From the NCBI GenBank assembly GCA_963932465.1, contig OZ010800.1, positions 34,710,352-34,774,351 on the forward strand: a stretch of 64,000 bases of DNA. Reading direction: 5' to 3'. The DNA comes from Maratus speciosus. Lineage: Eukaryota; Arthropoda; Arachnida; Araneae; Salticidae. The notes under the pieces are model-generated. The model was given only the letters and a program-made list of their open reading frames with translations. It did not search any database and was not told the DNA's origin. Position numbers and translations under genes: made by a program. This document shows, piece after piece, positions 1-10,890 of the stretch. Position 1 is the first letter of the stretch. Every line of letters starts with the position of its first letter.

Positions 1-1929
1 GATCTCAAATATTTTATTAACAGAATTTATAAATTTTGCAAGATATAAATGCATAACATTAGTTAGTGAAATAATCTGGTGTCATTTTTAGTGTAGCTAC
101 TTTATAAGGTAAAAGTATTTTTTACATAAAAGATATTTATCTTTTGAGTCCCCCCTTTTATATGGAACTACAGTTCAATGTTTGCTATCTTTAAAACAGC
201 AAAACATTAAAACATATGTTATTAATAATTAGTAAATAAAATATACCATTGTAGTGGGGAATAAAATATGTTTTTCGCAAATTTTCATACCTGGGTGGTT
301 TTTAAATAAAGTGTCATGTTTTACTGTCCTTTCACATTTGCACAGAAAAATAGTTAAATATCATAATTTTAATCATTGCATTTTAACTGTCATGTTTTTT
401 AATGATAATTTAGAGATATATTATTATTTATAAAAATTTTAAAAATAAGAAATATATTCTTTTCTAGTCAAAATGTCATTACCGTAGGTTGTCCCAACAA
501 GCAATTTATTAGGTAAAGATTTGAAAAAGTTCTATTTAAAACAGCTGGTTATAATTTTTTTAAACATTTTTATTTATTAGGAGGCAACTAATTAAAATAA
601 TATTTATTTTCATTAATTAAACTTATCTATAATTCTTAAAATTTTTTTTAAACCGTGTCCCCAGAAAGAGTGTCATTGCCATGCTTCTGACAAAAAGTTC
701 CTCTGGATTTTTTTAGAGGACAGCACATGCCTTTTTATCAAGGTGCTACCTACTCCTTAAAAGTCAACTTGTTATCAGGTTTAGGTGAATAGAGTAAATA
801 GTTTTATAGTTTCCATAAAACAAGAAAGACTTTGAATGTTTTGGTGAGTATTCTTTTGTAAGTCATTGCCGTACCCAATTCAAATTGATAATTAAATGAA
901 CTTTTATTTCTTAATCTGCTTTTATTATATGAGAAATAGAAAATCCTTGTATGGACCAGAAGATATAATGGCTGCCATTTATGCCTGGAGAAAAATAAAA
1001 ATATTTTGCTTAATTTGTCATTACCGTGCTCACTTATGTCATTATACCAAGTGCATTAAAATTTAAAAATTAGTTTTAAAATGTTAAATTAGTAATTTGG
1101 TCTCCGCTGATGCTTGTATATTAATGTTTAGAAGGTAAGGTAAGTATTTACAAACAATTAAAACTTTCTGATTATTTCTAAAAATTTGATTTTGTTATTC
1201 CAAAACATGGACAAATTCTGAAAATGATCCACCTATTCCATTGATACTTTTAAAAATATGTATGCATTATAAAAATTATAAAATTTATTAAAATTAAGCC
1301 AGAAATATTTCTTAATTGAAACTATCGTGTCAATAAGTTACTATATATTGAAAAATTCTTTTAAAGTTACTGTCTAAATATGAAAATTGTCTCATTCATC
1401 TACACTCTGCCCTACTTTTAAAATTATATAAATTTATTGAATATAAAATGTCTGTTGAGATGAAGATAAAGACATGAGTGTACAAATAATAGATAATTTA
1501 CTGCTACCAATTTTTAGAAGTCGACATACACAATTAAATCCGCGGGAAACATTTGAAGCATCGCGGCAAAACTACGTTTTTCACTGTTTTTAAGAAAATT
1601 GAAAAAATTGTCCCATTTTTGAAATAGCGTACTGCGCTTGCTATTGAGTGTATAAAAAAGTTGTAAATATGAAAGTTGTAGAGAATTTTATCCTCTTTAA
1701 TATTGTAATTGACAAATAATATGCTATGGCAACGAGTCTCGAGATATTTTCAAAAAATCAAAAAATGTCCCAATTTTTTTTTGTTTTTTGGACACAGAAA
1801 ATTTAGCCTTAAGAAATTTTCTTAGAAAACTTGGTTTTTCCATGTTGGAATCATTATAAACAATTTAGAAAAAAAAAATCTTCTACCCGACTTTTTGCCA
1901 AGTAAAATGTACATTTCCCCTGGACTAAC
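1..1929. other. AT-rich intergenic DNA, no gene seen
   Basis: No ORF of convincing length or composition occurs on either strand. The stretch is extremely AT-rich. A short word, GTCATTRCCGT or close variants, recurs at 475, 672, 862 and 1017, spaced 155-197 bp apart, which may be the ghost of a degenerate tandem or dispersed repeat. Nothing else can be supported. Confidence 0.6.
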
Positions 1930-1943
1930 TCACTAGATGGCGA
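1930..1943 (+). promoter_or_regulatory. CTCF-like motif 1
   Basis: The plus strand reads TCACTAGATGGCGA, which fits the conserved core of the animal CTCF binding consensus (CCASYAGRKGGCR) except at the first bases. It is one of three such sites within 900 bp, and the only one on this strand. Motif match only; occupancy is unknown, and such words are also spread by transposons. Confidence 0.35.
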
Positions 1944-2300
1944 AAGTAACAAGTTGATGATCCTAACTGAATTATATTTTTTATCTCCGGCTCTTCGAAA
2001 GCAGAAATTAAAGATTGCAACTTCCCAGGGAGGTACAAAAGTTTTATTGTTATGGATGCAAAGTATTAAAATAATAATTTATCCCTTTACATGTCCTTTC
2101 AAAGGATTTTATCTACCGTTTGCTCTCGCCAAATTAATGAGCACGTCATTTCATTGTCCTTATCATGCAGAAAATATTTTTTATAAAGGAAAAATATAAA
2201 CTGTAAAATGCATCTTTTATTAAATATTTTACAGTTTATTCAAAATTTGTAAAAAATAAAATAAAAAAAACAATAAAAAGTTATTAATTGGGATGAATTT

Positions 2301-2334
2301 AGCTCATTAGATTCTTAGCTCATTAGCTCATTAG
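2301..2334. repeat. short tandem repeat, AGCTCATTA-type
   Basis: The word AGCTCATTAG occurs three times in 34 bp, with a small spacer after the first copy. It is a minor local slippage repeat with no visible function. Confidence 0.55.
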
Positions 2335-2403
2335 GTCTTAGTTCTTACTTCTTTGTTAGATTCAACTCGTGAGCTTGATATCTACGTTGACGAAATTTGT
2401 TTG

Positions 2404-2421
2404 GTGCTGCCATCTACCGAG
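2404..2421 (-). promoter_or_regulatory. CTCF-like motif 2
   Basis: On the minus strand the sequence is CTCGGTAGATGGCAGCAC, matching the CTCF core (YAGRKGGCRGC) including the downstream GCAGCAC that extended CTCF sites often show. It faces motif 1 in convergent orientation. It is a sequence match only. Confidence 0.35.
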
Positions 2422-2800
2422 TATTGATTGAAATATTTGATTGCTGTTATTTTTCGTGTGTTATTTAATATATTTTTTTTTTTACTTACATTAAATCTGA
2501 ATTTTAAAACGTCAAGAAAATGCCTCTATGTTAATAAATTTTACTAATATTTCGGTAAATTTGAAAAGTTAAAGTTATTTTATTTCTTCGTAGTAACCTT
2601 ATTAAAATGAAAATAAACAAGAAATTGTAATAACGTTTTGCATGAGACTAGGAGCAAGATTCGATTTTTGTTAAACAATTTTATCGACATTTAATCCGAC
2701 TATTTCTTGCTGCTTTGTTACATAATATAATGATCTTTATGACGCCTGTTTCTTTACTTTCCAATGTTCAGCACAACGCGTAATGGACTTTTAGACTGTC

Positions 2801-2820
2801 TGCTGCTGCCATCTAGTGAT
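2801..2820 (-). promoter_or_regulatory. CTCF-like motif 3
   Basis: The minus strand reads ATCACTAGATGGCAGCAGCA, an almost ideal CACTAGATGGCAGC core. It has the same orientation as motif 2, about 400 bp away. The near-identical context GCTGCCATCTA at motifs 2 and 3 could also mean that both derive from the same dispersed element. Confidence 0.38.
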
Positions 2821-3052
2821 GTCACAGAGTACAACTTGAATTTACTCGTACCATTATATGTTGCCGCTGAGAAAAAAAAAAAAAAAAAAGCTTCATAATG
2901 GAGTATACTCAGACTCGGACTCGTACGAGCTCAATGCTTTATAGATGCTAGAAGTCTGCATAGGCTGAAATTTATAGACCCGCAAGACTCATTTTTAAAA
3001 AAAATGCCGACTTCTCTTAACGTACACTTAAGATTCCTTTAAAAAATACCGC

Positions 3053-3096
3053 ATACATAGGCGTAACCAGCCTTTTGAACGGGGGGGTGCCCAGAC
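3053..3096. repeat. dispersed repeat terminus (ATACATAGGCGTAACCAG family)
   Basis: The word ATACATAGGCGTAACCAG followed by a G-run and GTGCCC also appears, inverted, at 23780-23851. This supports a shared transposon terminus. No partner terminus or target duplication is visible here, so it is a fragment. Confidence 0.45.
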
Positions 3097-3366
3097 TTTT
3101 TAACCAGAATATGTTGGATACAAACAATATCTTATATAGTAAAACCTGCTAAAACGGAACCCCATTAAACCGACCGTATTTCCGTTTTAGACAAGTTTTC
3201 TTCTTAGAATTCATAATTGTGTGTTATTTCTTTTAAAAAAGGCTCAAACGCGATTCTTGTTTGCGTGAGGGGGTGTGAGAATGGGTTCAAAACATCAAAA
3301 CTAAATCTAATGGTGAAAAAAAAAAAAAAAAAGATATGTAAATCTCCTTGCAGCAGTGAAATAAGA

Positions 3367-3510
3367 CCCAGATAGCATTTTTTGCTTTTTAAAGCCTTTT
3401 TTCAACCATGCTACGTAAATGTTTGAATGCTTTTTAAAGGCTTCGCATGAAAAGTTAGTAAATGTTTTGTAAAGGATTGAAAAAGGTTCCTAGTTGACGC
3501 TATCTGAGGG
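3367..3510. mobile_element. small inverted-repeat element (CCCAGATAGC ends)
   Basis: The left end reads CCCAGATAGC and the right end, reverse-complemented, reads CCCTCAGATAGC. Subterminal CCTTTTTTCAA-like words are also inverted, so the 144-bp segment folds on itself. The same CCCAGATAGCAT terminus bounds the two larger repeats ending at 18435 and starting at 31188. No clear target duplication was found; the family is not identified. Confidence 0.4.
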
Positions 3511-3992
3511 AGTTTGTAAGTGTTTCATGATAAGCATGTGAAAAGGAAGAAACGAAAGGGTAGTTACAGGAGTTACAATCAAAGATTGATGAAAGGCTTT
3601 TATTACAAGCGTGCATAAAAAAATGAAAATGAGGTTTTTATAAATCATAAAATCTTATTTGATAGAAAAATGAGATAAATAACTCAACTTAGAATTTTTC
3701 TGAGCTGAGCATATATTTTTTTTGTTGTTTGTTTGTTTGTTCCCGTGGAAAATTAAATTTTAGTCAAATATTATCTATACATTGAAAAATACTGGTTTTT
3801 ATTAATCCACATGTTTATAAAATTGCTTATTTTAATTAATATGTTCATTTTTTACCTTGAAAGAAATTCTTACATCCCTGTCTTTTACTATGTATGTATA
3901 AAATATATGTTTAATTTTTATCAATTCGCTACATTATTAGATCCTATTTTAATAATAAAAAAAGCTTAATAATGTTAAGAGGGTACTTCACT

Positions 3993-4360
3993 CGCACAGA
4001 AACACCCGATTGCTAATGTTAATCCGCTGGGAGATTTTTTTTTAAATATCTCGCTTGCGGTTTTTTTTTTTTTGCATTGCATACCTGCAGTTTTGATACA
4101 AAGGCCATTTTTCGACTTTGTTTTACAAGATTTTTTTGCTTATTAGGATATATTCAGAACTGCCTTCAAAAGCGAAAATACTCTAGTGAAAAAAAAAAAA
4201 AAACACATTGCAAACAAAACTGAAAACTTAAAAAAAAAATAGGTGTTTGTACAGATTGACCACAAGTAACAAATAATAAAATTTACAATATTGAAATGCA
4301 AACGAGATATTTAGAAAAATTCTCCCATAGGATTAACATTAGCATGCAAGTGTCTACGCA
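3993..4360. mobile_element. MITE with ~65-bp terminal inverted repeats
   Basis: The arm at 3993-4060 contains GCTAATGTTAATCC, GGGAGA and TAAATATCTCG. The arm at 4297-4360 carries the same blocks in inverted order and orientation. The interior is A/T-run-rich and non-coding. The structure fits a non-autonomous DNA transposon. Superfamily and target duplication are unresolved. Confidence 0.55.
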
Positions 4361-4471
4361 TGAGGGATGTGTAATACCATTAAAAAAAATTTCTTAAGGA
4401 AAAACACTTTCATTTGAATAAAAACCATTCCAAGTAAAATTTTAATTAATTATCAGCAGTGAAATTATTGA

Positions 4472-4619
4472 AGATTAAATACGTGAAATTTTTTACATTG
4501 CTAACTCGGCGCAAATCAACAGTGCATTGGAGCACTATTTCAAGGATCCGGGTTCGACATTTTTCACTCTGTTTATTTACGCTTAGTTAGCAACTTGAAA
4601 AATTTCACATATTTAATAT
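4472..4619. mobile_element. fold-back element with ~45-bp arms
   Basis: The left arm carries AAATACGTGAAATTTTTT then TTGCTAACT. The right arm, reverse-complemented, carries AAATATGTGAAATTTTTC then GTTGCTAACT. The 50-bp centre includes GGGTTCGAC, which resembles a tRNA B box, but no tRNA fold is present. It is probably a small MITE or fold-back element of unidentified family. Confidence 0.45.
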
Positions 4620-5589
4620 TAAAAAATCATTCTTATACACATAGGCATAGGAGTCTTAATTATTGGTAACTTAAAATTAAAAAAAGCAAAGGGATTTTTT
4701 TTTTGTCATTTATCCTTTAACAAAAGAAAAAGGAGAAATTCAATAAAATAAAAAACTAAAAGCTTTTTTATATTAGAGGGTAAGAAAAAGTATTTAAAAT
4801 GTTACAGGGACTTGAGAACATACAACTCTATGTCTATGCTTATACATAGTAAATTTAATTATACTTTCAGTTACTTACCTTTTGAATCCAGTTCACTATT
4901 CAGGATCAGATAATTTTTTATTGTATACATATATAATGAAATCTTGTGTTTACCTACAATAAATAGCACATCAAATATATGGAATTCCAATATAGTGTAC
5001 ATTTAATGACTGTAGAAGATTGTATATTTTTTATATTACTACTTCATTAATTTTTTAATTCTTTCATTTATTAAACTTATTTCTTAGAATTTTCAATTAT
5101 TATTTAGAGAATATTGTCAGATTTATAAAATAAATCCTCCATAGGATTCTGAATGATGACCACAGGAATATATTTAGTCTTTTCTCTGAAAATTGTTTAA
5201 TGATGCAAAATGCAAAAGAATTTTTTTTTTTTTTTACAAATTCAATGATCTTTCCAGCATTTTTACATAAAAATAGTAATTTCTTGCTTGTTTAACAATG
5301 TAAATTACATATTACAATAAGACAAATTTTAAAAATCATCTGCCTTCCTCCCTTCTCCAATGTTTTTCTTTTACCAGAGAAATATTATCCTATGTACAAC
5401 AGAGCAAATACTAAACTAACATTATTTCTTTTTAGTTTTTTAAAGTATAATTTAACTCACTTAAATTGTTCTTTTTCTGATTGTAATTATTTTTAATAGT
5501 AACTTAAGACTGAAGCAATGAAAAATATTTCTCAGTATCAAGGAAATAGTCTCGAAAACAAATGAAACATTCAGTTTATAAAATTCTAT

Positions 5590-5649
5590 TTATTTACATA
5601 TAAAGAATTAATATAGTAATTTATTTACATATAAAGAATTGATATAATT
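5590..5649. repeat. two-copy 31-bp tandem repeat
   Basis: TTTACATATAAAGAATT is repeated after 31 bp with neighbouring bases conserved. It is a simple local duplication. Confidence 0.55.
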
Positions 5650-5763
5650 AACAGGAACTTCATTATTTTTTTCTTCTTGATTCATTCTTTTCTCTCTAGA
5701 AAAAAATAAAAAAAAAATTATAAACACACAAATTACATACGTATAGTAAAAGTAAATAAAGTA

Positions 5764-6350
5764 CAGTGTGACCTCGAAAATCCAGCATCAAAGTCATCTC
5801 GCCGCTTTTTTTTTTTTTTACACTTCCACCTTATAGGAGAAAGAATAATAATAAATCGTTAAACAATTAAAAATTTCGAGATTGAAAGCAATGGATTGGC
5901 TGACAGTGAGATCGCAGATGAGTACAGAAGAAAAGGTATCAGTGGAAAAATGCTTAAATTTGACTGGAAAACTAACATCTGCTTTAGATAAATAAGACTA
6001 TATTTTCAAAATCAATATTCTACATTTGTGTAAAATTAAAACTTGTTAAAAAGCTGTTCAAATAATTGAAGCAAATAAAATTGACATCGATGTTTAGGAA
6101 ATTACACGAGAAGAAATGATATATATTAGATTTTTTTTTTTTTTTTTTTTGTAACATAGAAAATATGAATAGAAACTTTTAATTTTAATATTTTTTAAAA
6201 TATTTAATTTTCTATTTTTCTTACATAACTATTACTTGGGTATGAATTAAATTACGAATAACGGCACCATTAAGACTTAAAAATATTTTTGAAGTCAGAA
6301 ATTCGGCATCGTCATGGTCCTGACAATGCCGGATTTTCGAGGTTATACTG
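5764..6350. mobile_element. pogo/Tigger-like DNA element, non-autonomous
   Basis: Both ends read CAGTRTRACCTCGAAAATCC followed by RGCAT, in inverted orientation, and both are flanked by TA (5762-5763 and 6351-6352), the target duplication of the Tc1/mariner/pogo group. Termini of the type CAGT..CCTCGA.. ATCC are characteristic of pogo/Tigger/jerky elements. At 587 bp it is too short for a transposase. A short open stretch near 5890-5990 could be a transposase remnant, but I cannot confirm it. The element lies only 14 bp from the hAT-like element that follows. Confidence 0.75.
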
Positions 6351-6364
6351 TACACAATAGAGAG

Positions 6365-8469
6365 CAGGGTTGTAAAAAACCCGGGTTTTTTATTAAAAAC
6401 CCAGCCCGGGCGGGTTTTATTAAAAAAACCGGGTTAAATGGGCAATTTTCCCCGGGTAAACTGGGTTAAAATGCCAAAGTGGGGACTATGATTCCACCTT
6501 CCTCACAAATAATAATTTTCAGGGTTGCCACTGTATAGGGAAAACTGGAAAAACTGAGGGAATTTAGAAATGAGTATTAAAAACAAGAAATTTTACTAAA
6601 TTTTGGTACTTTTCAAAATTTATCCGTTGAAATTTTGAAAATTCTCAGAGGAATTACTCGGGGAAAATTTAATTTTTTGCTTAGGAAAGCGCAAGGAATT
6701 TGATTGTCGAAATAAGTGGCAATCCTGATCTAAAATACAATCTTTGTGAACGCTTCATAGTCTTATAGATGAGAATGACTTCATAGTCTTAATAAGGATC
6801 TCAATATTTTTCTCTGTTCTTAAAATACACACATATATGATCCCTATAACAAACAAATTTTTAAAATTGCAAAGCTATCAATTGTGTGTTATTTAATAAA
6901 ATATAACTTAAAAAAAACTTGCTCCTTTGAAATTAACATGAGATAGTAAATGTTGATAAAAAAAATACCTTACAACAAAAAAATTTTCTTATATGTTATA
7001 TGTATATATAGGGTCACTCTCAACGGTGTCCAATGGCTAATTTCTAAATCGTTAGTCATAGACATATAGTTCAGATTACAAAAAATGTTTTTAATTGAGG
7101 CAAAGAAATATTTTAAAAGCAATTTGGGTCAATAAAAACATTACTTAAAAAATTACAAAATTTAAGTTTTTATACCCCCCCCCCCCCGGTCCTATAAAGT
7201 TATATTTAGTAAAATTTTCCTATTACACTGACAAGTAAGACAAAAAGAGTCCTGTTCATATAAAACTAAAATTGACTGAGTTATGAAACTTTAAAAATGA
7301 ATGACTTATACCACTTTTCTGCATCTGAACACAAATGAGTTTGGCCATGCTTTGAGAGGTCATATACTAAGTGCTTAAAATTTCAAAGAAATTTTCATGT
7401 GTATCTGCGCTTTAAAAAAAATAGTATGAGTGTTACAATTGAGTTAACTTTTATTAAGTTTCAGATTGGCTAAAATTATTGTATTTTAACATATGTTTTA
7501 TTTTGTAAGGATTTGAGACTATTTCTTTTAACAAATATTATGTTATTTTATTTGACTTCAACGATCGTATGTATGTTTTCCCAGTTCAAAATTTGTACTC
7601 GAAATTTCACTCACTTTCAAATATCCGATCAAGATTAAATTTTACATATATACTGATGTAAATCTGATGATAATCTAATATGATTTTTGGTGGTTACCAT
7701 TCATACTTATTTTACAGGATAACGCACAAAATTTCAAATAGATTACCGACAAGAAGTTAAAAATTTTTTTTTTAGATTAGATAACACAAGACTGTTATGG
7801 TTGTGTTTTTTAACTTTTATGTAATTTTTAGCACTGAATTTGAGAATCACCTCAATTTTTTACCATCATCTCAGGATGTTTTGGAAATCATAAATTGTCA
7901 AAGTTAAAAAATAACAAAAATCAGATACTATAAAATAGAGGAGATGGCTGAGTTTTTTAACCTTTGATAATTGATTTTTATCTACTTTTTAGCACTGAAT
8001 CTGAAAATGACCTTAATTTTTAACCATCACGTTATAATTTTTTTGCAAATCGTAAATGCCAAAGTTAAAATATAGCAAAAATCTGGTACTATAAAACAGA
8101 TGTAAAACTTTTTTTATATAATTTTCCTGACATGATGGTTAAAAATGAAGGTCATTTTCAGATTAATTGGCAAAAAATACATAAAATAATTTAATAAATA
8201 TAATACTTTTGAAGCTAACTGAAAAGCTTAAATTTACATTTTAAATTTAAAGCTAAAACGTTTTAAAGTTATAGGGTTCCCAATCTAAAAGTGCAAGTAA
8301 ATTAGTACAAATATATTTTCTAAGATTCAAAGAAGTGAATAAATAAAACAAAATAACCATAAACTGTTAACAAATATATCATTTGTTCCTTTCCAGAAAT
8401 ATATTTTAAAAAACCCAGCCCGGGCGGGCAGCTGGGCGGGTACCCGGGCAGCTACCCACTACAACCCTG
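6365..8469. mobile_element. hAT-like DNA transposon, 2.1 kb, non-coding
   Basis: Both ends read CAGGGTTGTA in inverted orientation, and the element is flanked by an exact 8-bp duplication ATAGAGAG (6357-6364 and 8470-8477), as expected for the hAT superfamily. Just inside each end lies a strikingly GC-rich block; AAACCCAGCCCGGGCGGG occurs in direct orientation near 6400 and near 8413. The interior has no hAT transposase. It contains a ~161-bp tandem repeat (GCACTGAATYTGARAATSACC at about 7831 and 7992) with a third, inverted partial copy near 8130-8180, and a nested element at 6520-6727. A poly-C tract lies near 7175-7188. It is non-autonomous. Confidence 0.8.
6520..6727. mobile_element. nested hAT-like MITE
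   Basis: The left end reads CAGGGTTGCCACT and the right end, reverse-complemented, reads CAGGATTGCCACT, a common hAT terminus type. It is 208 bp long and sits inside the larger hAT-like element. The flanking 8-mers do not match, so either the duplication has decayed or the boundaries are slightly off. Confidence 0.45.
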
Positions 8470-9061
8470 ATAGAGAGTGACACAGACAGAATCTTCATCT
8501 GGGAGTGTTACTCATAAATGAACGTTTTGATTTTGTGACACACACAAAAAAAAAAAAAATCCCTACATAATGAAAAGCACAAATAACCATAATAAATCTA
8601 GCCTTTATGTGTTTAAAGGTTTCATAAAAGAGCATTTTCTTATATCTTCAGATGATGGAAAAAAAAAAAAAAAGAAGAGTGAGAAAGAGTAATAATTAGT
8701 GAAATAGGTGGAAAAAAAAAAGAAAGATTATATTCTATCAGCAGAGGGTATACACTAAAGAGTAAACACTATAGCTACAAACAGCATGGTTAGGTGATAT
8801 ATATAAATGGATACATATCCGATATTTATTTTCAAAATATTGTGTATATTTTCAGTCGAGCAAGAGTAAATGGATTTTTCGACTTTGTCGTTCTGTAGAT
8901 AAAAAACTTGGCTAAGATGTGTTATTATCCCGCCCTCCGCGATGTTGAGTATCTGGCGATTTTTATCGCTCTGGCAACCCCGGCGTTTGGCGTCTAGTAA
9001 CTTATTATGGCAACCCCCTTTTTTACGACGCGAGAGCGTGCTTTTTGCGTGAACATCTCTC

Positions 9062-9568
9062 GTGCTTGACTCTTGTACCAGGTTGTATCTTTTTTTTTTT
9101 TTTCATTTTATTTTGAGGATACGCGACAGAGAATTGTTTTTTAGTTTTTTAAAAGAGATTGGCTTATTGAAATCTAGCATGTGTTGTAATAAATGTAGCG
9201 GCGATTTGAAAATTAGAAAAAGAACGCAATTCTCTGACTGTTGCACGTGGGTTTGTCGTAATAGGAGAGTTGTGGATGGTCAGAATAAAAAGTGTAACAC
9301 TGAAATGTCTTTTAGATATGGTTCCTGGTTTAGTGGTTGTAGTAAATTGACGATTGAGGAGATTTTTTTGCTAACGTTTGAAATTGTTATTGGGACAAAG
9401 ACAAATCAAATTGTATTGCAGTATAAGTTTAATAGTCATACTATGGCCGATTGGAGGCAGTTTATCAACGAGCAGGTGTTGGAATATATTGAGAGTAAGT
9501 CAGATTATTTTTCATATTTTAAGTTATCGGGAGATACAACCTGGTATCGGAAATATAACTTATTATAA
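9062..9568 (+). pseudogene. Merlin/ISXO2-like transposase, N-terminal fragment
   Basis: This is an open frame of 168 codons inside the Merlin-type element. The sequence shows a zinc-ribbon-like segment with C42-x2-C45, W63-x-C65 and C78, then R85-Y-G-S-W-F90, S94-K-L and a hydrophobic helix (about 97-110), and then S125-H-T-M-A-D130-W131 in a helix-turn-helix-like position. This order (CxxC, WxC, R-x-GSWF, SKL-x4-IL, T-x2-DW) is the pattern of the N-terminal half of ISXO2/IS1595-like transposases, which in animals define Merlin elements. The downstream DDE/DDN catalytic domain is missing: after residue ~145 the frame enters a tandem repeat and stops. The first ~24 residues are a poly-Phe-rich low-complexity stretch, so the ancestral start was probably elsewhere; M40 is an alternative. 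It is a non-functional remnant as a transposase, though a DNA-binding-only product cannot be excluded. Confidence 0.65.
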
Positions 9569-9711
9569 TCCAGAATTTTCATTTTTTAATTTTTTCGGAA
9601 TTTGTTTATTTAAAGTGTGTATTTCAAGTCGGAAATATAACTTATTATAATCCAGAATTTTACTTTTTAATTTTTTCGGGATTTGTTTATTTAAAGTGTG
9701 TATTTCAAGTG
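9548..9711. repeat. two-copy 82-bp tandem repeat
   Basis: The unit beginning CGGAAATATAACTTATTATA recurs after 82 bp with only a few differences. It lies where the catalytic half of the Merlin transposase would be and terminates the ORF. Confidence 0.7.
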
Positions 9712-9903
9712 TAAAAAAAAACCCAAAAAGGTAAGTAATCTTGAAAATCTAATATTTTTATGTGTATTTTTCCAGAAATATTGGTTTTATTACAGAGAAT
9801 CTAATGTCATTTTTGTATTTTTTTCGGAAATATTGCTTTTAATTTAGAGGGGAATTAATTTTAGTTACATTTTCTTTAATGTGTTTTTTAGTGATTTATG
9901 TGT

Positions 9904-9970
9904 ATGTTAGGCTTAACGAAAAAAAAATGTAAATTAGACAAATTTACATTGTTTTTGTTAAGCCTAACAT
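9904..9970. repeat. long hairpin inside the Merlin element
   Basis: ATGTTAGGCTTAAC followed by an A-run and ATGTAAA is mirrored downstream as TTTACAT, a T-run and GTTAAGCCTAACAT. A further copy, GTTAAGCCTAACATRCGCAT, follows near 10004-10024, and its relative GTTAAGCCAAACATGCG is at 17218-17235 in the sister element. It is a conserved subterminal structure of this family. Confidence 0.6.
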
Positions 9971-10359
9971 GCGCATGTTTTCTTCATCATTTACATTTTT
10001 TTTCGTTAAGCCTAACATACGCATATATCGGTACTTGGCGACATTTTCTACTTGTCGAAAAAGGGGTTTTCTCGCCAAAAAAAATCCAAGATGGCGGAGG
10101 GTGGGATAATAACACATCTGTTCCAAAAACTTTTGCTCTGGCAATATGATAATTTTAGCTCCTCCCCCCCCCCCAATTATACGTCTTTCAGGAAACCTTT
10201 CTAAAACGATGCATAACTGAGAAAGGCGTATAATCGAAATTTTAGTCGGCTAAGGTGCAAAATCTTTGACTGTAGAAATACAATGCAACAATCGCACAAA
10301 TTGAATTTTGATACCATTTTTGATTGTTTTAAATATTTTATATATTGAAAAAAAGTTAG

Positions 10360-10674
10360 CCCTTTACACTCCAGGACTCCGGAGCGGAGCCATTTAAAAT
10401 TTGTCTTCAAACTTGAGGGCTCCACTACGGAGGCAATAAAAATAATTTTGTGATATCTGTCTAGAAAAGCCAAGATTACATATTGGCAATTGCTTCAAGA
10501 GGTATCACACTTTACGATTACAAAATGTAATAAATTTATAATTTTTAGTTTTTTTTTAATATATCATAACATTTGTATTCGTATTCATAAAGAATTAAAA
10601 AAATAATAAGATATAACTAAAATCACTTTGAGTTGCTGGTAATACAAATGAAAAAAACCTTTGAGTGCAAAGGG
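10360..10674. mobile_element. piggyBac-like MITE
   Basis: The ends read CCCTTTACACTC (left) and, reverse-complemented, CCCTTTGCACTC (right). They are flanked by TTAG (10356-10359) and TTAA (10675-10678). A TTAA target plus CCCTTTGCACTC ends is the signature of piggyBac-type elements. The left TTAA has one mismatch. A GC-rich subterminal block follows the left end at about 10375-10400. The 315-bp interior is non-coding. Confidence 0.6.
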
Positions 10675-10890
10675 TTAAAATATTAAAAAAAAATAATTAA
10701 ATAATTTCTAAAATTGAAAAATAAAAGTTAGAATTATCAAACCTTTTATATCAGTTGCATACCTTGTTAATTAAACTAATTTTTAATCATCGTTTGACAA
10801 GCCCATTTACTTTAAAGACTTAAGCAAAGCATTATTTCAAGAATCAGAAGTAAATTTGCTTCATATACTTTTTACGCTTTCTGTATATTA

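Larger units (their letters stand above)
8910..10124 (+). mobile_element. Merlin-type (ISXO2-like) DNA transposon, degenerate
   Basis: The left end is GGCTAAGATGTGTTATTATC and the right end, reverse-complemented, is GGAACAGATGTGTTATTATC; both continue CC[GA]CCCTCCGC. The exact 8-bp duplication AAAAACTT flanks it (8902-8909 and 10125-10132). GG ends, 8-9-bp duplications and an IS1595/ISXO2-type transposase are the hallmarks of the Merlin superfamily, and the ORF at 9062-9568 matches the N-terminal part of that transposase. The catalytic DDE half is absent and replaced by tandem repeats and a hairpin. The last ~120 bp are shared with the element ending at 17337. Confidence 0.82.

Noticed and set aside
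4500..4560. tRNA gene or tRNA-derived SINE suggested by GGGTTCGAC and an AGTGC/GCACT stem.
   Set aside because: The T-stem does not pair, there is no acceptor stem, the anticodon loop is six bases, and the segment is the centre of an inverted-repeat element.
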